A stretch of 38,111 nt of DNA, from positions 1 to 38,111 of IMG/VR virus record IMGVR_UViG_3300042906_000949. One strand, written 5' to 3'. Origin of the DNA: a virus. Below, piece by piece: positions 6,990-15,513 of this stretch. The notes beneath the pieces are model-generated. The model saw only the letters and a program-made list of their open reading frames with translations. It searched no databases and was not told where the DNA came from. Made by a program: the position numbers and the translations under genes. Numbering within the stretch: the first letter of the stretch is position 1; every line of letters starts with the position of its first letter.

Positions 6990-8417
6990 ATGAGAAGAAA
7001 AAATATCATTAACGAAGTAACTAATAGAGTTATTAAAGAAAAATATCGACTTAACAAATTAGTTGAGGCTATTGAATATGATCCTGAGCATCCAGAAAGG
7101 ATGAATCCAGATTTAGAGGGTAGACTTAGAAGTGGGGAACACTTATTCGGAAAGAGTAAATCAATTCCAGTTGGTTCTGAGTCACAAAATTATTCTGAAA
7201 AAATTGCGGGACAAAGATTCAAAGAAATTGTTAATAAAGTTAAAAGATATCACGGTGTTAGAAATATTACACCTAATATGATGCAAATGATGTTTCAAAT
7301 AATGGGTGAGATTAGTCAAATCGAAACTAGACACAAAGAATCATTGGAACAATTGGCTATTGATATAGTATCTGAAGAATTCGATATTCCTGATCAAATG
7401 TTAGAGGCAACGTTAACACCTCCAGGTTCAGAATTAAGTATTGAACCAGACGAAGATGAGGACGAAGATGAAGGTGAGGGTTATGAATTACCTAAAAAAC
7501 CTAAAAGTGCTCAACGTATGGAAGAGTTGGAAATGGAGGTTGATAAAAGGAGAGTTATCAATGCACTTATGCAAGGTGCAGCCAAAAAAGGTCACTACAT
7601 TTTCCATATGGTTGCAGATGAATTAGACGCTTTGGATCCTAGATTAATGGGACTATACGGTAAACTTATGTCATTGGCAGATTTCCAATATTGGATTATC
7701 CCTGACAGTGTTATGGGTGGACAAGTCGGTGGTGTAGAAAAAATCGAATGGAGAAAGGCTGAAAAACCTGAAGACAAAGATGAAGAAAATGATATGGAAA
7801 GAATCGATATTGAAGAGGGTGATGATATTCCAGTTGTAGTCGCTAAGGCTTGGATTTTCCCACTATTAGTACACGAATTAATTAAAGGTACATTAGAATT
7901 ATCCGCAATTAACTGGGCTGACGATCATTTAGATTTTGAAGAACAAAAAGAGGTTATTGAAAAGGCAGATACACCTGAAGGTGAGATATGGGGAATGAGA
8001 TTAGGTCCTGGTATGTGGGAGAAATTCTTAGAATGTATTGATTCTGAAAACTACGACATCAAACAATGGTTATTTAGAGAATTAACTAAGTTACCTGCAT
8101 CACAATTTCACGAATTTATGAAAGAAATACTTAGTGGTAGTCAAAGATGTAAAGAGGTTGTAGACACACTTAAAGACTTACATAATCAAGATAAGGGTGA
8201 TACTATAGAAGATATGTTTAATGACACAGGTTATGATGATATGGAAGATATTATAGATAATTTAGGTGTAGAACCTAAGGAAGATGATGTGGAAAACATA
8301 GAAACAGACGAAGTAGATTATAGTAGAATGTCTAAAAATGAAATAATGAAATTAATTGATGATGCATTGGACAAAGGTGATTTTAAAAAGGTAGAAGAAC
8401 TTCACAAATACGTTTAA
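6990..8417 (+). CDS. Large conserved phage protein, probable virion component
   Basis: A 475-aa acidic protein. An upstream GTG at 6951 would overlap the preceding gene, so the ATG at 6990, after an A-rich leader, is chosen. It starts with MRRKNIINEVTN, which contains a possible gp21 site (INE). There is an acidic linker at about residues 150-167, then a well-structured hydrophobic core with RRVINALMQGAAKKGHYIF and LMGLYGKLMSLADFQYWIIP. A C-terminal acidic tail ends in a helical hairpin. I cannot assign a named family. The dense Trp and aromatic content of the core suggests a folded domain under selection. It is the last gene before the terminator at 8441. Confidence 0.72.
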   Translation: MRRKNIINEVTNRVIKEKYRLNKLVEAIEYDPEHPERMNPDLEGRLRSGEHLFGKSKSIPVGSESQNYSEKIAGQRFKEIVNKVKRYHGVRNITPNMMQMMFQIMGEISQIETRHKESLEQLAIDIVSEEFDIPDQMLEATLTPPGSELSIEPDEDEDEDEGEGYELPKKPKSAQRMEELEMEVDKRRVINALMQGAAKKGHYIFHMVADELDALDPRLMGLYGKLMSLADFQYWIIPDSVMGGQVGGVEKIEWRKAEKPEDKDEENDMERIDIEEGDDIPVVVAKAWIFPLLVHELIKGTLELSAINWADDHLDFEEQKEVIEKADTPEGEIWGMRLGPGMWEKFLECIDSENYDIKQWLFRELTKLPASQFHEFMKEILSGSQRCKEVVDTLKDLHNQDKGDTIEDMFNDTGYDDMEDIIDNLGVEPKEDDVENIETDEVDYSRMSKNEIMKLIDDALDKGDFKKVEELHKYV

Positions 8418-8440
8418 TTAAAAAGATTATAAAATAATAG

Positions 8441-8466
8441 AATCCCACCAAAAGTGGGATTTTTTA
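8441..8466 (+). terminator. Intrinsic terminator
   Basis: The stem AATCCCAC (8441-8448) pairs with GTGGGATT (8454-8461) around a CAAAA loop and runs into a T tract. It closes the unit ending at 8417, and a new promoter motif follows ten bases later. Confidence 0.9.
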
Positions 8467-8475
8467 TTTATTACC

Positions 8476-8485
8476 AATATTTATT
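8476..8485 (+). promoter_or_regulatory. Candidate late promoter motif
   Basis: AATATTTATT, 14 bases before the ATG at 8500 and just after the terminator at 8441. Confidence 0.6.
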
Positions 8486-8499
8486 AATAAAATAAAGTG

Positions 8500-9513
8500 A
8501 TGATAAATCAAAGGGTACAAAACGCAATAAATAAGATTATTGAAAAAAAATACGGTGAACTTGAAGATTATATTGAGGTAATTGACTATATAAAAGGGTT
8601 ATTAGAATTAAGTTATAGTGATGTAATTGAGGGTGTATTTACTTATCTAATGAATAAAGGTGAAAACCCTTTTGATGAGGTTGATATAGAATTGGATTAT
8701 TATGTGGGTAACGATGATATGTTTTCAATACTAACAAATATTGGTTGGTTTGACAAATACCTTACAGATAATGAGGCTTTCTATTCAGATTTTGGGGATA
8801 TAATTAAATCGGGTGATAGGATATATATGTTTTGTAGTGAATGGAAGGATTTGGCAGATTTATTTGATGTAGACGATAAAACTTTAGTTGAGGATATATT
8901 GGATCCTGATTGGTCAGAAATATTCGGTGATTTTGATATTAGTTTCGAAAATGATGTAACTGAAGTGTTAAGTGATAAGGCAATTAACCATATTAGAGAA
9001 TACATCAAAGAAAATGATTTTATCGGTAAAGAGATTTATACGTTAGATGATGAGTATGGGGATATTTTAACTGAAGAATTATTAGAAGATAAATACACAC
9101 TTTTTCACTTAATAGACGAAGAACAAATGTTTAATGACTTAAAATGGGAATTAAAAAATATGTATAGATGGTCTTATAATAGTGCCTCTGAAGGTGAACT
9201 GTTTAATGGTATAAAAGAAACAATAACTACATTTTTAGGTTCAGAGGGTGATTGGGATGAGATTAAAAAAGGTGATAAAATCAATCACATATTAAAGTTT
9301 GATGTTACGAATATATTTTACCAATATTTAAAACTGTATGTTGAGTCCACTGGTAAATTTCCTGGTGATAACGCTAACTATTTTTTAGAAGTTTTAGATG
9401 AGGTTTTAATTGAACAAGATGATGAATTGAGAGGACCGAATATTGATAATTTTTATCCTGACAGTAGAAGGGTAGAAGAGGACATGACGGAACACGTAAT
9501 TTCTAATTTATAA
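8500..9513 (+). CDS. Large acidic protein of unknown function
   Basis: A 337-aa protein. The ATG at 8500 is chosen over the GTG three bases earlier. It is very acidic and aromatic throughout (for example DIELDYYVGNDD and DPDWSEIFGDFD), with alternating helical stretches. No motif that I recognise is present. Overall negative charge could mimic DNA or suit a chaperone or inhibitor, but this is speculation. It opens the unit carrying the terminase and its stop overlaps the start of the next gene (TAATG), so it is probably made with the packaging proteins. Confidence 0.75.
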   Translation: MINQRVQNAINKIIEKKYGELEDYIEVIDYIKGLLELSYSDVIEGVFTYLMNKGENPFDEVDIELDYYVGNDDMFSILTNIGWFDKYLTDNEAFYSDFGDIIKSGDRIYMFCSEWKDLADLFDVDDKTLVEDILDPDWSEIFGDFDISFENDVTEVLSDKAINHIREYIKENDFIGKEIYTLDDEYGDILTEELLEDKYTLFHLIDEEQMFNDLKWELKNMYRWSYNSASEGELFNGIKETITTFLGSEGDWDEIKKGDKINHILKFDVTNIFYQYLKLYVESTGKFPGDNANYFLEVLDEVLIEQDDELRGPNIDNFYPDSRRVEEDMTEHVISNL

Positions 9514-10355
9514 TGAAAGTAATAATTAATAATAGACAACATTTACTTTTGGTTGAAAATAACCAAAGGTGGGATAGATTTATTCAGTATTTTAAGGATA
9601 ATACCAATAATAAAAATATTGAAGAGTGGTTAAATAATTTTTTTAGTACGTTTGGTTTAGATAAAGAAATTTTATTAAATAATGAAACATTTTATAATAT
9701 ATTTTTAGATTTTTTTAGAAAAAATTTTGATTATTATAGTAATAGTTCTATGAAATATGGGGGTAAGATTGAAGAGATATTTGATTTAATCAGTGAAAGA
9801 GAATCTAAAAAAATTTTAAATAGTAATAATAACCCATTAGAAAAAATAAAACAGTTAATTAGGTTAGAAAAAACTTTTCCGTGGAAATATGAAAATGTTA
9901 TTTTAAACGATGCAGTAGGTGTAATATTATATGATGTAGTAGAATATCTTTTTAATAATAAAACTCCAATTGAGGCAATAACACAACTATCAATAATAAA
10001 AGATAAAATAGGTGGTAGAATAGAAAGTATTGTACCAATAGTTAAAGATTTTGCCAATAAAAACGGTATTACACTAATACCAAAACATAAGGGGATTACA
10101 TTCCAAAAAGGTGATGAATCAAGGATTAGGGATTTAATAAATTATATTAAAGATGTATCAATTTCACCTAAAAAAACTAAAAGAGGTTTTTTAAATCATA
10201 TAGGACAAACTGAAAGTGGTGGACAACTTTCTACTTTTTGGAGTGCAGCCAATCAATCAGGTATCATACAAAAAGTAGGGGGTGGTAATAATATTACATA
10301 TGAATTAGGTCCAAACTTCAAAGACTGGGAACAAGGTAAAGTAGTAGCGTTTTAA
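9513..10355 (+). CDS. Unknown protein in the small-terminase position
   Basis: A 280-aa protein directly upstream of the large terminase gene, the slot occupied by gp16 (small terminase) in T4. It is much longer than T4 gp16 (164 aa). The N-terminal two thirds is Asn- and Lys-rich and helical. The C-terminal 65 residues (from about SPKKTKRGFLNHIG, through TFWSAANQSGIIQ, to YELGPNFKDWE) look like a winged-helix-type domain with a glycine wing (GGGNN), compatible with DNA binding. LLLVEN near residue 15 is a possible gp21 site. The small-terminase role is suggested by position only; a packaged protein is the alternative. Confidence 0.7.
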   Translation: MKVIINNRQHLLLVENNQRWDRFIQYFKDNTNNKNIEEWLNNFFSTFGLDKEILLNNETFYNIFLDFFRKNFDYYSNSSMKYGGKIEEIFDLISERESKKILNSNNNPLEKIKQLIRLEKTFPWKYENVILNDAVGVILYDVVEYLFNNKTPIEAITQLSIIKDKIGGRIESIVPIVKDFANKNGITLIPKHKGITFQKGDESRIRDLINYIKDVSISPKKTKRGFLNHIGQTESGGQLSTFWSAANQSGIIQKVGGGNNITYELGPNFKDWEQGKVVAF

Positions 10356-10365
10356 ATTAAAATAT

Positions 10366-12162
10366 ATGGATAGAGGAGAACAACTAAAAATATTTGCACG
10401 TTGTTTAGGTGAACCAATTTATGCAATCGAAACTTTTTTAAAGACATTCGATTTAACTCAAGAAGGTATGGTACCTTTTAAATTGTTCCATAAACAAAAA
10501 GAAATAATAAAATCTTACGAAAAATATAATCGTAATTTAGTAACTAAACCCAGACAGGCAGGTGTGTCAACTACTACCGCAGCCTATATTGCAGTTAAAA
10601 CTGCATTTGGTGATCCAGAAAACCCACATAAGGTACTAATATTAGCCAACAAACAAACATTAGCACAAGAGTTCTTAAAAAAAATAAAGGAATTTCTAGA
10701 TCAAATACCTTATTGGGTATGGGGGTTAGATGAGGGTACCGATTATTTAGAAATAAATTCTAAAGGACATTTAAAATTAAAATCTAATGGTTGTGAAATT
10801 AGAGCGTTAGCAACATCGAAAGATGCTTTGAGGGGTTTTACACCAACATTCTTAGTAATGGATGAGGCAGCCTTTATCGATAATGGTGCAGATGTGTTTG
10901 GGGCAGCATTGGCGTCTTTAGGTACAGGTGGTAAGATTGCACTGATATCTACACCAAATGGTATGGATCCACTATATTATAAAACTTATGATGGTGCCAA
11001 AAATAAAGAAAACAATTTCAACGTAGTTGAAATGAAGTGGTATCAGGATGTTAGATACAACAGAGGATTATTTTGGGTTAGGGGTGAAGATGAAAAGATA
11101 GAGTGTAAAACTTTAAGTAGGACTAAATTGAGATGGGAATATTTAGATAAAATTTATGAAACCGATGAATCAACCATAGAATATTACGAGGTTATGGTAA
11201 AAGAAGGGTGGAAACCTTTATCCCCTTGGTACGAAGAGATGGCGGCAGATATGGGTGACCCAAAAAAGATTGCACAAGAACTTGATGTATCATTTATTGG
11301 TTCAGGAGGTAACGTTATAGATGACGAATTTATTTCATATCACGAAGAAAATTTTGTCAAAGATCCTGAATTCTCCGCAGAATTAGAAAAGGCTATGTGG
11401 ATATGGAAGAAACCTGAGGTTGGGCATAAATACATTATGGGGGTAGACGTTAGTAGGGGTGACGGTAAAGATAGTTCCACAATAGTTATTTTAGATTTTG
11501 ATAATTTAGAACAAGTTGCGGAATTTAAATATAAACTACCACCAGATATGTTGGCAGAAGTGGTTTATAAATATGGTAATATGTATAGTGCCTATACGAT
11601 AGTAGATATCACAGGTGGAATGGGTGTTGCAACAGTATTAAAACTGTTAGAGATGGAATATAACTTCTTACACTACGATGATCCTAAAAGTAGAAAATTG
11701 TCTGAAAAATACGCTAAAACTAAATATAGTGAAGGGGATAAAGTACCTGGATTTAATGTGGGTAACACTAGATTACAATTAGTTTCCGAATTTGAGGAAC
11801 ATATTAGAGAGAATAAAACTATAATACGATCACATCGTTTAATTTCGGAATTGAGGACTTTTGTTTATAAAAACGGTAGACCTGATCATATGGAAGGTTA
11901 TCATGATGATATAATAATGGCATACGCTATGTGTATATTTATTGTACAAACATCATTCAAAAAATTAGAGATGGTAGAGAAACAAACTAAGGCTATGTTA
12001 GAAAGTTGGGTAAATGTTTCAAAAAAGTCAGTTGAACCTCTATTGTCTAATCAAAAATATACTAACCCATTCTACACTAACACACCAACTTACCACCCAA
12101 AACAAGGGAATAATGGTAATAATGATAATGGTGAATACAATTGGTTGTTTGGGATAAGATAG
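10366..12162 (+). CDS. 17: Terminase large subunit (gp17-like)
   Basis: DNA-packaging motor ATPase and headful nuclease. The 598-aa length is close to T4 gp17 (610 aa). ATPase motifs are the Walker A-like KPRQAGVSTT (61-70), Walker B LVMDEAAF (163-170, with Asp166 and Glu167) and coupling motif STPNG (195-199). The RNase H-fold nuclease has acidic residues in GVDVSRG (Asp361), in VDITGG (Asp414) and in HDDIIMAYA (Asp514/515). All are intact. It docks on the portal encoded immediately downstream. A separate late motif begins the portal gene, so packaging and portal genes may be separately driven. Confidence 0.97.
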   Translation: MDRGEQLKIFARCLGEPIYAIETFLKTFDLTQEGMVPFKLFHKQKEIIKSYEKYNRNLVTKPRQAGVSTTTAAYIAVKTAFGDPENPHKVLILANKQTLAQEFLKKIKEFLDQIPYWVWGLDEGTDYLEINSKGHLKLKSNGCEIRALATSKDALRGFTPTFLVMDEAAFIDNGADVFGAALASLGTGGKIALISTPNGMDPLYYKTYDGAKNKENNFNVVEMKWYQDVRYNRGLFWVRGEDEKIECKTLSRTKLRWEYLDKIYETDESTIEYYEVMVKEGWKPLSPWYEEMAADMGDPKKIAQELDVSFIGSGGNVIDDEFISYHEENFVKDPEFSAELEKAMWIWKKPEVGHKYIMGVDVSRGDGKDSSTIVILDFDNLEQVAEFKYKLPPDMLAEVVYKYGNMYSAYTIVDITGGMGVATVLKLLEMEYNFLHYDDPKSRKLSEKYAKTKYSEGDKVPGFNVGNTRLQLVSEFEEHIRENKTIIRSHRLISELRTFVYKNGRPDHMEGYHDDIIMAYAMCIFIVQTSFKKLEMVEKQTKAMLESWVNVSKKSVEPLLSNQKYTNPFYTNTPTYHPKQGNNGNNDNGEYNWLFGIR

Positions 12163-12177
12163 TATTTATTTTTTTTT

Positions 12178-12187
12178 GATATTTATT
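12178..12187 (+). promoter_or_regulatory. Candidate late promoter motif
   Basis: GATATTTATT, 28 bases before the portal ATG. A second copy, AGTATTTATT, overlaps the terminase stop region at 12161-12170. Confidence 0.55.
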
Positions 12188-12215
12188 ATAATAGTAATAA
12201 AGTATAAAGATAAAA

Positions 12216-14111
12216 ATGGCTAAAAGAACGATATTTCAACAATTAAATGATTTGTTTGGTCCTGAGGTAAAAAGGGCACAAAATAAATCTAGATATTCTA
12301 TAAACGATAAGGAACTCCTTAAAACTAAATCTAAGGAGGATTTTGAATACGAAAAACTTAAAAGACAACAAGACGCCTATTTGTCGAATATGTGGCAGAA
12401 AGTAGATAATGAGATATATCAACACTCCATATATTATGAAACAACTAGGTTAGCCTCTTACGCAGATTTTGAGGGTATGGAATTTTTTCCCGAAATCGCA
12501 GCAGCATTAGATATAATGATGGAGGAATCTACAACTTTAAATTCAGAAAATAAAGTTTTAAATATTTTTTCTGAAAGTAGAAGAGTTAGAAGAATATTAG
12601 AAGATTTATTTTTCAATAGATTAGATATACACACTTCACTACCTATGTGGACAAGAAACACATGTAAATACGGAGATAATTTTTTATTCTTAAGTATTAA
12701 TAGTGATGAAGGTATCACAGGTGTTAAACAATTACCTAATATTGAAATAAGTAGAAAAGAGAATGAGGGTTTTGGTGAGAATTCTACTATTCCTGATAGT
12801 GATAAATTTAACCCTGTCACATTTGTTTGGGGTCAGAGGAACATAGAATTTAATGCGTGGCAAATTGCTCATTTTAGATTATTAGGGGATGATAGAAGAT
12901 TACCTTATGGTACATCTATGTTGGAGAAGGCTAGAAGGATATGGAAACAATTATTATTATCTGAGGATGCGATGTTAATATATAGAGTAACGAGAGCACC
13001 TGAAAGAAGAATATTCAAAATATATGTAGGTAATATAGACGAAAAAGATGTACCTGCATATGTGAATAAAATTGCAGATAACTTTAAAAGAAGTCCAGTT
13101 ATTGATCAACAAACTGGACAGATAGATACTAGATATAATCAAATGGCACAGGATCAGGATTATTTTATACCTGTTAGAGATCCAAATGCACCGAGCCCTA
13201 TTGATACATTGGCGGGTGCGACTAACCTTTCTGAAATTGCAGATATACAATACCTTCAAAAAAAGTTATTCACTGCACTTAGAGTACCCAAACCTTTCTT
13301 AGGTTTCGAAGAAGCAAATGGTGATGGTAAAAATTTGGCGTTACAAGATATTAGATTTGCTAGAACTATTAATAGAATACAACAATCAATGTTGCAAGAA
13401 CTTAATAAGATTGCAATTATCCATCTCTATATTTTAGGTTTAGAGGATGAATTAGAAAATTTTACACTTTCACTTAATAACCCATCTACTCAGGCTGAGA
13501 TGTTGAAGGTTGAGCAAACTCAACTTAAGGTAACTCTTTATAAAGATTCTGTTGCAGACGCAGGTAATGGTTTTGGTGCAATGTCTATGACTAGAGCCAA
13601 AAAAGAAATATTAGGTATGTCTGATGAAGAAATCAGAAATGATTTAGAACAACAAAGATTAGAAAAGGCGGCAGCAGCGGAAATGGAACAAACTGCAGAA
13701 GTTATTAAGAAGACAGGTATATTTGATAGAGTGGATAAACTTTATGGTGACTTTGACGCATTATTATCAGGTGCTGGTGAAGCCGAAGCAGGTGCTGGTG
13801 GTGACGCAGGTGGTGCAGATATGGGTGCAGGTGGAGATATGGGTGCAGGTGCAGAACCAGCCGCAGAACCAGCCGCAGAACCAGCAACTACTGAATCTTT
13901 TAGAAAAGACGGTAACCTTTTAACAGAAGAAAAAAGAAGAATATATGAAGAAAAAACTAAAAGATATCAGGGAATATATTTAAGACGATTAACTGAAAGT
14001 TTAGAAAAAAATGATCATATTTACAATTTAGATTCTTTTGAAAAAGGTACTGATGTGTTAAATTCTAAAATTAGTGAAATGACTAGAGAAATAGATAAAC
14101 TAACTAAATAA
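12216..14111 (+). CDS. 20: Portal protein (gp20-like)
   Basis: Forms the dodecameric portal vertex for DNA packaging and the head-tail connection. The 631-aa length compares with 524 aa in T4. Family hallmarks are PEIAAALDIMMEES near the N terminus, RVTRAPERRIFKIYVGN, the PIDTLAGATNLSEIADIQYL stretch and LFTALRVPKPFLGFE. The extra length lies at the C terminus: an Ala/Gly-rich segment (GADMGAGGDMGAGAE and three AEP units, about residues 524-557) followed by TTESFRK, then a charged tail. The TES and LLTEE sites could be cut by gp21. The low-complexity insert is coded by short DNA repeats and is unusually GC-rich. Confidence 0.96.
   Translation: MAKRTIFQQLNDLFGPEVKRAQNKSRYSINDKELLKTKSKEDFEYEKLKRQQDAYLSNMWQKVDNEIYQHSIYYETTRLASYADFEGMEFFPEIAAALDIMMEESTTLNSENKVLNIFSESRRVRRILEDLFFNRLDIHTSLPMWTRNTCKYGDNFLFLSINSDEGITGVKQLPNIEISRKENEGFGENSTIPDSDKFNPVTFVWGQRNIEFNAWQIAHFRLLGDDRRLPYGTSMLEKARRIWKQLLLSEDAMLIYRVTRAPERRIFKIYVGNIDEKDVPAYVNKIADNFKRSPVIDQQTGQIDTRYNQMAQDQDYFIPVRDPNAPSPIDTLAGATNLSEIADIQYLQKKLFTALRVPKPFLGFEEANGDGKNLALQDIRFARTINRIQQSMLQELNKIAIIHLYILGLEDELENFTLSLNNPSTQAEMLKVEQTQLKVTLYKDSVADAGNGFGAMSMTRAKKEILGMSDEEIRNDLEQQRLEKAAAAEMEQTAEVIKKTGIFDRVDKLYGDFDALLSGAGEAEAGAGGDAGGADMGAGGDMGAGAEPAAEPAAEPATTESFRKDGNLLTEEKRRIYEEKTKRYQGIYLRRLTESLEKNDHIYNLDSFEKGTDVLNSKISEMTREIDKLTK
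13818..13886 (+). repeat. Short in-frame direct repeats in portal gene
   Basis: GATATGGGTGCAGGT occurs twice (13818-13832 and 13836-13850). It is followed by three 12-base units of GCAGAACCAGCC type (13851-13886, the last with one change). They encode Gly/Ala and Ala-Glu-Pro repeats and probably arose by slippage. Confidence 0.85.
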
Positions 14112-14129
14112 GTTTTTTTATAAAAGTTT

Positions 14130-14139
14130 AATATTTATT
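14130..14139 (+). promoter_or_regulatory. Candidate late promoter motif
   Basis: AATATTTATT, 15 bases before the ATG at 14155. Confidence 0.6.
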
Positions 14140-14154
14140 ATAAAAAACTAACAC

Positions 14155-14919
14155 ATGAAAAATTTTGGTAATATAAAAGATACTTTTAAACAGTTAATGA
14201 TTGAGTCTATCATTAATAAAGATGATAAGGGTAAAAAATTGTTTAATAAATTCTTAAAAACTATTGGTAATAATGATACTTTAAAGGAACAGTATTTAAT
14301 CTATAGTAATTTACAGAATACTAAGTTTGATGATTCCACTGAGGCAAAAGAATATATAAAAGAGAATATTGATTTATTAAAATCATTAAATAAAAAACAT
14401 ATTGATAGTGGAAATGAATATTTCACCAAATTACTTAAAGGTGTATCGTTGGTTAAGGAAAACGAATCTTTTTACAATGATATTAATTTTTTAGTGAATA
14501 CGAATAAAAACGCATCTAATATCAATAAAATTCAAGAATCAATTAATAATATAACTAATAGGATGTTGGAGAAGGAGGAAGAAACTGTAGTTACGGAATC
14601 CATAGATTTACCACCTAGTATGTTGGCAAATATTTTAGTTACGAAATTCAATACAAAATACTCTGAAATAAATGAAACTGAAAAAGAAATAATTAAAACG
14701 GTTTTAAATGGTAATAAAGAAGATAAAAAATCTTTATTCGAAACAGTAAAAAGAGAGTGTATAAAAAATATAGATAATAAAGTAAATGAATCATCAGATG
14801 TTGAGATAAAAGATAAATTATTAAAAGTAAAAGATAAGTTATTAAACACTAATTTTGATTATGAAAATTTCAACTCACAGATAAGTAAAATTTACAATTT
14901 AAAAGAATCGATAGATTAA
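14155..14919 (+). CDS. Lys/Asn-rich helical protein between portal and protease genes
   Basis: A 254-aa protein, almost entirely helical and rich in Lys, Asn and Glu. It lies between the portal and protease genes, where T4 has the prohead core genes 67 and 68. It carries many hydrophobic-x-E-S sites: MIES near residue 18, IQES, VTES, VNES, and LKES at the very C terminus. That density is expected of a core protein that is chopped up by gp21 during maturation. I therefore suggest a prohead core component. No homology to gp67 or gp68 is visible by eye. It is the last gene before the terminator at 14925. Confidence 0.7.
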   Translation: MKNFGNIKDTFKQLMIESIINKDDKGKKLFNKFLKTIGNNDTLKEQYLIYSNLQNTKFDDSTEAKEYIKENIDLLKSLNKKHIDSGNEYFTKLLKGVSLVKENESFYNDINFLVNTNKNASNINKIQESINNITNRMLEKEEETVVTESIDLPPSMLANILVTKFNTKYSEINETEKEIIKTVLNGNKEDKKSLFETVKRECIKNIDNKVNESSDVEIKDKLLKVKDKLLNTNFDYENFNSQISKIYNLKESID

Positions 14920-14924
14920 ATACG

Positions 14925-14950
14925 AACCCCTCCGAAAGAGGGGTTTTTTA
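14925..14950 (+). terminator. Intrinsic terminator
   Basis: AACCCCTC (14925-14932) pairs with GAGGGGTT (14938-14945) around a CGAAA loop, then a T tract. It ends the portal-region unit. Confidence 0.92.
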
Positions 14951-14960
14951 TTTCCATAAT

Positions 14961-14989
14961 TTGACTACTAACTATTTTAATAGTATAAT
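14961..14989 (+). promoter_or_regulatory. Sigma70-like promoter
   Basis: TTGACT (14961-14966) and TATAAT (14984-14989) are separated by 17 bases, matching the standard bacterial vegetative promoter at 11 of 12 positions. It lies between the terminator at 14925 and the gene at 15031, which has no late motif. In AT-rich DNA the -10 part is easily found by chance; the combination and placement are more telling. Confidence 0.5.
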
Positions 14990-15030
14990 TACATAAACTT
15001 TAAAATAACAATATATGAAAAATTTTATGA

Positions 15031-15468
15031 ATGAAATTAGGAAAAGAAATCAAGTTAGATTTATTAGAAAACTATAAAACAAAAATCGGTACCGTAAATA
15101 ATAAAGAATCAAAAAGTTTATATTTAAACTTGTGTGCATGGGGTGAGTTAAAAGAAAATTACGAAAATTTTAACTACGAATTTTTCTTAAGTAATATAAG
15201 AAAAAAAATAAAACAAAAAATAAGTAACAATATCAATAAAGAATTATTTCACGATAATAAATACATTGTTGATTTAGATATGAGGACTTCAGGATTAAAT
15301 GTAAACAAAAGAAGTTTTATGTCATGTGAAATAACATTATATCAAAAAAAACATTTACCAATTAATAAAATTAATATCATAGAAAATAGTAAGAGAATAA
15401 TCTATGATGTGGTAAACGAGTGTTTAGAAAACAATTCAGTTTTTACTTTCCATAAATCTAAAAAGTAA
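15031..15468 (+). CDS. Small protein of unknown function
   Basis: A 145-aa basic, Lys/Asn-rich protein in the region between portal and protease genes. It has a helical N-terminal part (LGKEIKLDLLENYKTK) and a beta-rich middle (YIVDLDMRTSGLN, SFMSCEITLYQKK). I do not recognise it. Unlike its neighbours it follows a terminator and a sigma70-like promoter rather than the late motif, so it may be expressed at a different time. A 20-codon frame (15015-15077) overlaps its start and could be a leader peptide or chance. Confidence 0.65.
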   Translation: MKLGKEIKLDLLENYKTKIGTVNNKESKSLYLNLCAWGELKENYENFNYEFFLSNIRKKIKQKISNNINKELFHDNKYIVDLDMRTSGLNVNKRSFMSCEITLYQKKHLPINKINIIENSKRIIYDVVNECLENNSVFTFHKSKK

Positions 15469-15477
15469 TTTTTTACT

Positions 15478-15512
15478 ACAGTGGTATATTTATAATAAAA
15501 GTATATCACTGT
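15478..15512 (+). promoter_or_regulatory. Hairpin in the protease gene leader
   Basis: ACAGTGGTATA (15478-15488) and TATATCACTGT (15502-15512) are inverted repeats with one G-T pair and a 13-base loop. The right arm ends one base before the protease ATG and the left arm overlaps the late motif. It could be an operator or an RNA stem limiting translation of the protease. Confidence 0.55.
15485..15494 (+). promoter_or_regulatory. Candidate late promoter motif
   Basis: TATATTTATA, 19 bases before the protease ATG at 15514, embedded in the inverted repeat. Confidence 0.5.
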
Positions 15513-15513
15513 T

